DNA of 64,000 nt from Limnomonas spitsbergensis. Lineage: Eukaryota > Chlorophyta > Chlorophyceae > Chlamydomonadales. The notes beneath the pieces were generated by a model. The model was not told where the DNA came from. It worked only from the letters and a program-made list of their open reading frames with translations, and ran no database searches. Position numbers and translations under genes: made by a program. Positions 57,063 through 64,000 of this stretch are shown in pieces. The stretch is taken from assembly GCA_037349105.1 (NCBI GenBank), contig JAYJMM010000117.1, positions 3,658,001 to 3,722,000 on the forward strand, read 5' to 3'. The number at the start of each line of letters is the position of its first letter. Within the stretch, counting starts at the first letter, position 1.

Positions 57063-58578
57063 AGTTTCGGCTTGCTTAGGAAAATCGTGGGCAGGTTGTT
57101 GTGCTGTGAGGATCAGCCTGCATTGGTCGGCCCCAGGGGGCCAAGTAAGTGCACGGAAATTTCGGTGCTCCTTTGAGTGATGGGTTCGAAATGATGTGCA
57201 TGTGTTGGCCTTGCCTGGGTCTCGCTCCCCTGCTGCTGGTGGCGGAGATAGCAGGCCCAGGGATGGCACAACAGTACTTGCTACACGTCAGGCTTGTTTT
57301 GTTAGGTTCAGTTGATTCTCTTTAACCAGTGAGTGTCATGTCATGTGTCAAGCTCTTCACCGATGCTGGTCAGCTCTCGTTAGAAAAGGCCAGATCGGAA
57401 CATGGTTAGTCACCAGATGTGCTTCGACGAAGCGCTGTGTTGGAAGTTGTGTCCAAGATGAGAAGCTTTCAGGGACAAGCATTTTTTATCTTCCTCTGTC
57501 TGCATGACAACTACTGGACATGGGTTCACACTATAGCCATCCTTATCGTAAGGAAACTGTTGGATACATCGAAAACGGTCTTTTCTCCCCAACACCTAGT
57601 TTCTTCAGTGGTGGGACTCTTGAGCACTAAAACTCATAACCAGTACTCCACGTCCATGTCAGCATCCAATGGATATCTGCCTAATTACCTCGCTATGAAC
57701 CTGATGAACGTGTGCACCTTTGCCCCCTTGGAGTCAAAGGTTCCAGCGGTACATTCCCGCTGGTCCCTGCTGAGCGTTCAGCCGCATGGGACTGGTGAGG
57801 AATGACAAGTTCAATTCCAGCCACCTCAGCCAGGACCATATGGCAGCCATGCTACCCTCCTATGTGAGGGGACAGGAACATGGAACCCGTCGATCTAGAC
57901 AGGGGGGGAAGAGAACATCGTGCAGCAGACTCGCTTTCTCAACATGTGTGAACGGATGCCACCAGCGCTGCACCACTGGTCCATTTCCCCCTTTTTTACA
58001 CTATTCCCCGTACAGTCAAAGTGACATTGCATCTCTTTACTCCATTTGGTCAATGAATTATGGTAAGCGGTAGACTAGAGGAATTTAAGGAAGGAAAACG
58101 GATTGTCCCGTCGTCCTGAAAGTGGATGCTAGGTAGCAGGGGCTGTATAAAAGAATCCTCATGCAACAAAAAGGTTGCAACATCGTTGTGTCCTGGGTTG
58201 AAATAGCAACAAAATCTGACGGGCGATGAGGCCATACAGGTATCTCTATTGTACCCGCCTTTTCTCTTGGGGTGGGGGTATAAATCCCCTCCTCCTTGCC
58301 TTTTAGTCTCCTTTTCTCCCAACCAGACAATTGGGCACCCCCGCGGCCGAGCCTTCTTGATCAGGGCCCAGAGGTTTTAGCTCATGACTGATGTACCTAT
58401 TCATCCTGCCCTGGAGCTTAGGACCTGCGCTGTCAATCTGAAAAGATGCAACTAAAACTCTTGGTTGGAGGACCCTCTCCCTCATTTCCCCCAGTGTTAT
58501 CACTGGGACATCCCCCCTTCCGTTTTCCCGGTTTTCTGTGATTCTCTGGACAAGACCCCACCTCGCCTCCCTTCCCTA
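57063..58578. other. Convergent intergenic region
   Basis: 3' flanks of COX3 (+) and the GT77-like gene (-), dispersed-element copy 4 (57745-57935) and a core fragment of it on the minus strand (about 58330-58385, gcggccgagccttcttgatc). No supported gene. Confidence 0.5.
57745..57935 (+). repeat. Dispersed ~200-bp repeat element, copy 4
   Basis: Plus-strand copy with cgctggtccctgctgagcgt, actggtgaggaatgacaagt, tcaattccagccacc, gcagccatgctaccctcc, ggaacatggaacccgtcg in the shared order. Confidence 0.65.
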
Positions 58579-61500
58579 TTACAACACTCCCCGCCGCCTT
58601 CGTTCCTGACTGGTCTTAAAGCAGTTTCCCTTGCTGGCGAGCGCATGCATCACTATGTCCACCTCCTTCTCCACCTGCTCCATCAAGGTACCAGGCACTT
58701 CTGTTGCGGATGCCCCGCCTTCGAGGCTGCCGGGCCTCACGACCACAGCATCTATGATGGCCAGACTCGGCGCCTTGCTCAGCATACCCTTCACCTACAT
58801 CATGATTCAGCAGCCCGGAACAGATGTAAGAGTTCATTTTGGGGGGGGGTAATACTCAAAACAGATAGGCAAGGCCTTATAGCATTTGGAGCTTCACTCC
58901 TTACCGGCAGCATGGGGACGCATGGCCATTCACGACGACGCATGGGGAGCATGGGAAAACATGGGGATGCACAGGATACATGGGATGGGATGAGGAGCAT
59001 GGAAAACCGGAAATGCATGGGATGGTAATTGTGGGGATGCATGGGATGGTATGGGATGCCTCAGGGTGCATGTGAATATGGGATGGCATGCATGGGCATG
59101 CATGGGCATGCACGAGAATGCATTTACACAAAGAGGATTGGGAAGGGCGAGCCTACACTTACCGCCCCCCTAACTTGCTCTCTCGTCCTCCTCCTCGAGC
59201 CCTCGCCCACCCACCTGCTCCGCGTCCAGCTCGACAACCCTCGGCCGCACCACCGCCTGCCCCTCCAGCAGCTCCGGCGCCGTCACGGCGCCTTTGACTG
59301 CCGCGGGGTCGATCATCTCCTTACCGCCCCACACACCAGCCAAGCCGCTGGCTGACCCGAGCTCCCCTGCAGGCGAGGCGTGGACCATTCCCGGGGGCAG
59401 CGAGGCCTCTCCCGTGATGAGCTGGTGATAGTGGTCGTACTCTACTGGCAACAGGCCGCCCCTCCATTGCTCGGGCTGTCCTACCCGCTGGCAATCATAT
59501 GGCAAGTAGCTGCCCCACATGCACCTGCGACGAGGGAAGGGAAGGGGCAGGGTTTGAGACCCAGCCAGAGCAGGGCACAGGTGCATATGCTACCTGCTAT
59601 CATATATCAAGATATGAAACAAACCTGGCTTAAATACCGCCCCTTAAACTCTCATATTCGGGGATATATCAGCCTCCCACACTGCAGCTGAATGTAACGA
59701 GCTGCAGATGCAAGCCCTTCCTTGCACAGCCCTGCCCTCTCCTCTATGCTTGGTTATAGCGTGGCTCCCACTTCGCCAGCTTGGATGGGCATGCCCCACA
59801 TTCCTGGGAACCTTCCTGAAACTTAATGACCTCCCATCACCACTCACTGACCTCCCACAACACTCACCAACCTCCCACCACCACTCACCAACCTCCCACC
59901 ACCACTCACCGACCTCCTACCACCACTCACCGACCTCCCACCACCACTCACCGACCTCCTACCACCACTCACCGACCTCCCACCACCACTCACCGACCTC
60001 CTACCACCACTCACCAACCTCACACCACCACTCACCGACCTCCTACCACCACTCATCAACCTCCCACCACCACTCACCGACCTCCTACAACCACTCACCA
60101 ACCTCCCATCACCACTCATTAACCTCCCACCGCCAGCCCGCCCTGCCATCCGCACCTGACAGTGTCCCAGGAGTTGGCGTAACAAATTAATTCAGAAGGA
60201 TTGTTATGGAGGGGAATTTTTTTTTTTTTGAACCCATGCAATAGCCAGGGGCACTCTGCCGTCAAGGGTGGGTAGGCGGCCGTACGATTCGACAGCAGTG
60301 CCACGCGAACCAAAGCTCTGCAAGTCCGGGAGAGAGGGGCGAGGGAGGTCAGGAGGGGGATCAATGAGACAGTTGCCGCCATCAGTATGCGACAGGTGCA
60401 GGTGAGTATGGAAGGGGTGCAAATCAAATAGTTGTCACTAGCAGGAGTGGGAGGAGGTTGCATCAGAGCTTGGTACCGCTCCAGGTCATCCAAAGGTGGA
60501 GTGTGCATGTGCGTGTGTATCGGTCTGCGTGCCAAAAGCGCTATTGGGTCGTTTGTAGGGGTCGGCAAATTTAAATTAAATTATATAAACTTGACATAAT
60601 GTTATAAATTCTAATCGAGACCTGCTCATTTCACATAAATTCGAAAAAATCTCGAAAATCATCGTAATAAACCATAGTGCTGTTTGGTCATTTGGTAGGA
60701 CTCTCACTCGTCATTCATGTTACTTGTTGTCACATTGTTCGCACTGCCCGACCTTCAAGTTGAGCCTTTTGGGGGGATGCGTTCACACCGTAAGCCAGTA
60801 GCAAGCTCCTAGGGACCCAGCAGCTGTCAACCACATTCATCGCATCTGCTCTATTGGACTGGACTTCATTTGTATGGGTGCAATTTTTACGCGGTGGGCA
60901 AGTGACACATAAATTGATCACGCTGCTGGAGAGAGCATACAATGTATTCAATTATAACCAACCAACCAACAGAGCGACCAATCCTCTGCAGGTACAAGCT
61001 ACCCCATCTTCTGCTGGCCCAATCGACGATTGAAGTGTGAAGAGGGATACCGGGAACCTGCTGCTGGTGGCACTCACCGTACTGCTTTGGCGAATTCCGC
61101 TTCCGAGGACCATAGTGTAGAGACCACCTTATCGCTGTAGGCCACGACCTTGGCCGGCACCTGACAGGGTAAATACAGGGGGTTACTTTGACGTTATTTT
61201 GGGGGTTACTTGGGGGTTACTAAGGTTTAAACAGCCCAGGTAGGGGGGACAGGTCACTAACTGTTGTTTCAAACAGCTCAGGGGAGGGGAGTCAGCGGGG
61301 ACTGCCTCCCAGCTAAAAAGACAGCGAAAAAATGCCCGTTACGTCGGAAGCCACACAGAATTCAGACGACCTTCGGCTGGAGCCGACAATATTAAAAAGG
61401 CCTGGAAGTTCACTGGTGAGACCTACACCTAAACATCCACATTGCAACTCAAGACCTGCCGACCTATTTCTTTCCTCTGGGATGTGAAAGTTCTACCCCT

Positions 61501-61635
61501 ACAGGGCTATTGACCCGCCTCCTACACCGGGGAACGCACCAAATGAAGGACAAGTAGGTCACCTGTTGTTGTGGAGTGGACGCAAAGAATGCGCCAACCC
61601 CTGCTTTGCTCTCGTGAGCAGCGGTCCAATTATAC
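58579..61635 (-). CDS. Probable GT77-like (nucleotide-diphospho-sugar transferase) glycosyltransferase, 3' part
   Basis: Minus-strand exons in phase: 61563-61635, 61078-61160, 60234-60317, 59215-59524, 58579-58794 (TAA), about 230 residues. Translated: YNWTAAHESKAGVGAFFAST; VPAKVVAYSDKVVSTLWSS; RALVRVALLSNRTAAYPPLT followed by ECPWLLHGCMWGSYLPYDCQ; then YDHYHQLITGE and a low-similarity acidic tail. The order 'R-x2-R-x-A-x2-SNRT-xx-PP ... C ... W ... PY-x-C' matches the C-terminal region of algal/plant GT77-type enzymes that modify extensin-like glycoproteins, but I rely on memory of the pattern only. All five junctions keep frame with normal GT-AG sites (e.g. GTACG|GTGAGT). A possible further exon, 61709-61751 (FPNLESLANVVTY), fits the phase but has a poor acceptor. 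Exons upstream lie in or beyond the satellite at the right edge. The stop overlaps a TGTAA (ttgtaatag). Confidence 0.65.
58860..59130. repeat. Degenerate gcatggga-rich repeat
   Basis: Loose tandem repeats of catggggatgcatgggatg and gcatgcatgggcatgc within the intron 58795-59214 of the GT77-like gene. Confidence 0.6.
59828..60125. repeat. ~20-bp minisatellite (cctcccaccaccactcaccga), ~14 copies
   Basis: Two unit variants alternate (cctcctaccaccactcaccga / cctcccaccaccactcaccga), giving a 42-bp higher-order period, in the intron 59525-60233 of the GT77-like gene. On the transcribed strand each unit carries ggtgagtggt, a donor-like sequence. Confidence 0.95.
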
Positions 61636-61924
61636 CTGTGGGACAACAGAGTTCACACAAGCTTATCAGAGTTCACACAAGCTCATCATACGGAACCATA
61701 TTTGATACCGGTATGTCACCACATTTGCAAGGCTTTCAAGATTTGGAAAGACTTGCAAGATTTCACACATCCATTTAAGTTTGGACAGGACAAGGGCCGC
61801 AGCATGACAAGGAGGGGACAGGCGAGTGAGAGGATCTGAGACGGATTTCAGTATTAGGATCTGAGAAAAGGGGAGGAGAGTTTGTGGATGCTGAGGTACT
61901 GTGGAATCGGAACACAAGACTTGG

Positions 61925-62180
61925 ACACAGCGCATAGCAAACCACATAACAGCGCATAACAGCGCATAGCAAACCACATAACAGCGCATAACAGCGCATA
62001 GCAAACCACATAACAGCGCATAACAGCGCATAGCAAACCACATAACAGCGCATAACAGCGCATAGCAAACCACATAACAGCGCATAACAGCGCATAGCAA
62101 ACCACATAACAGCGCATAACAGCGCATAGCAAACCACATAACAGCGCATAACAGCGCATAGCAAACCACATAAACCACCA
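61925..62180. repeat. 32-bp tandem repeat (cataacagcgcatagcaaac), ~7 copies
   Basis: Near-perfect units of catagcaaaccacataacag plus cgcataacagcg. Copies are almost identical, so the array is recent. Open frames through it on the minus strand (monotonous Cys/Tyr/Ala/Leu) are artefacts. Confidence 0.96.
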
Positions 62181-62299
62181 AATAACAAAATGGCCTGCAC
62201 AAGAAACGGAAAGAGAGAAAGACCCTAAGCAGGCCCCTCCCTCCCTCCATACCTTTTTACCACGTCCATCAGGCACTCTCTTGCTCCATTACAAGCTTA

Positions 62300-64000
62300 G
62301 CCCCCCCCCCCTCCCCTCGTCATCTCTCCCCCTCGTGTTCCTCCTTCCCCTTCTCTCTCCACCTCAGCCCCCCCCCCCCCTCCTGCTCTATCCATCATTC
62401 CCCCTCTGCCCCCGCCCCCCCCCCTCCTGCTCTATCCATCATTCCCCCCCGCCCCCCCCCGCCCCCCTTCCCTCCTGCTCTATCCATCATTCCCCCTCCG
62501 CCCCCGCCCCCCCCTCCTGCTCTATCCATCATTCCCCCTCCGCCCCCGCCCCCCCCCCTCCTGCTCTATCCATCATTCCCCCTCCGCCCCCGCCCCCCCC
62601 CCTCCTGCTCTATCCATCATTCCCCCCCCCCCCCCCCCGCCCCCCCCTCCTGCTCTATCCATCATTCCCCCTCCGCCCCCGCCCCCCCCTCCTGCTCTAT
62701 CCATCATTCCCCCTCCGCCCCCGCCCCCCCCTCCTGCTCTATCCATCATTCCCCCTCCGCCCCCGCCCCCCCTCCTGCTCTATCCATCATTCCCCCTCCG
62801 CCCCCGCCCCCCCCCCTCCTGCTCTATCCATCATTCCCCCTCCGCCCCCGCCCCCCCCTCATGCTCTATCCATCATTCCCCCTCCGCCCCCGCCCCCCCC
62901 TCCTGCTCTATCCATCATTCCCCCTCTGCCCCCGCCCCCCCCTCCTGCTCTATCCATCATTCCCCCTCCGCCCCCGCCCCCCCCTCCTGCTCTATCCATC
63001 ATTCCCCCTCCGCCCCCGCCCCCCCCTCCTGCTCTATCCATCATTCCCCCCCCGCCCCCCCCCCTCCTGCTCTATCCATCATTCCCCCTCCGCCCCCGCC
63101 CCCCCCTCCTGCTCTATCCATCATTCCCCCTCCGCCCCCCCCCCTCCTGCTCTATCCATCATTCCCCCTCCGCCCCCGCCCCCCCCTCATGCTCTATCCA
63201 TCATTCCCCCTCCGCCCCCGCCCCCCCCTCCTGCTCTATCCATCATTCCCCCTCTGCCCCCGCCCCCCCCTCATGCTCTATCCATCATTCCCCCTCCGCC
63301 CCCGCCCCCCCCTCCTGCTCTATCCATCATTCCCCCTCTGCCCCCGCCCCCCCCTCCTGCTCTATCCATCATTCCCCCTCCGCCCCCGCCCCCCCCTCCT
63401 GCTCTATCCATCATTCCCCCTCCGCCCCCGCCCCCCCCTCCTGCTCTATCCGTCATTCCCCCTCCGCCCCCCCCCCTCCTGCTCTATCCATCATTCCCCC
63501 TCCGCCCCCGCCCCCCCCTCCTGCTCTATCCATCATTCCCCCCCCGCCCCCGCCCCCCTTCCCTCATGCTCTATCCGTCATTCCCCCTCCGCCCCCTCCT
63601 GCTCTATCCATCATTCCCCCTCCGCCCCCGCCCCCCCCTCCTGCTCTATCCATCATTCCCCCTCCGCCCCCGCCCCCCCCTCCTGCTCTATCCATCATTC
63701 CCCCTCCGCCCCCGCCCCCCCTCATGCTCTATCCATCATTCCCCCTCCGCCCCCGCCCCCCTCCTGCTCTATCCGTCATTCCCCCTCTGCCCCCGCCCCC
63801 CCCTCCTGCTCTATCCATCATTCCCCCCCCGCCCCCGCCCCCCTTCCCTCCTGCTCTATCCATCATTCCCCCCCCCCGCCCCCGCCCCCCCTATCTCCTG
63901 CTCTATCCATCATTCCCCCTCCGCCCCCGCCCCCCCTCCTGCTCTATCCATCATTCCCCCTCCGCCCCCCCCTCCTGCTCTATCCATCATTCCCCCTCCG
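62300..64000. repeat. ~41-bp C-rich satellite running off the right edge, ~40 copies
   Basis: Units of cctgctctatccatcattcc plus ccctccgcccccgccccccc with C-run length variation and occasional tcatgctc or ccgtcatt variants. The minus strand is correspondingly G-rich with many G-runs. No coding exon seen within. Confidence 0.98.

Noticed and set aside
58603..58825. Plus-strand frame with a plausible donor at 58825
   Set aside because: The minus strand of the same bases gives an exon in phase with 59215-59524 and a normal acceptor; no partner exons found for the plus frame.
61666..62276. 140-190-codon Cys/Tyr/Ala/Leu-rich frames on the minus strand
   Set aside because: Translation of the 32-bp tandem repeat in all three frames.

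Overview
The window is nuclear DNA of a green alga, most likely a chlamydomonadalean (Chlorophyceae). The evidence is a spliced, presequence-bearing COX3 gene (cox3 moved from the mitochondrion to the nucleus in this lineage), an octotricopeptide-repeat (OPR) protein with about 14 repeats, a flagellar radial-spoke protein, several TGTAA poly(A)-type signals, and short GT-AG exons split by long introns full of minisatellites. The standard genetic code is used. I see no prokaryotic or organellar gene organisation, no tRNA or rRNA gene, and no CRISPR.

Layout, left to right: (1) 3' part of a GT47/exostosin-like gene, + strand, running in from the left edge to 8040; (2) a small secreted, probably GPI-anchored protein, + strand, 10303-13114; (3) a plastid-type aromatic amino acid permease, - strand, 15122-23016; (4) RPS5/uS7, + strand, 23294-25359, head-to-head with the permease; (5) the OPR protein, + strand, 26498-33645; (6) radial spoke head protein RSP4/6, + strand, 35512-38726; (7) a GATA-type zinc-finger protein, - strand, 39759-42013; (8) a second exostosin-like GT47 gene, + strand, 42611-52414; (9) nuclear COX3, + strand, 53596-57062; (10) 3' part of a probable GT77-like glycosyltransferase, - strand, 58579 to at least 61635. 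The right end (61.9-64 kb) is satellite.

The genes do not form one pathway. They are ordinary housekeeping, organelle and cilia genes, plus three glycosyltransferases that would suit hydroxyproline-rich glycoprotein or wall assembly. I built the exon models by matching splice sites and reading phase; every junction given keeps the frame, except the 3' end of the second exostosin gene, which I could not resolve.

The most striking property is in the introns. In at least three genes, the tandem arrays that swell the introns are copies of the adjacent exon-intron junction itself (exon end plus 5' splice site, or 3' splice site plus exon start), from two up to about two dozen copies. Most long open reading frames in the window (up to 738 codons) are artefacts of arrays whose unit is a multiple of 3. 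A dispersed ~200-bp element (four copies) also recurs.
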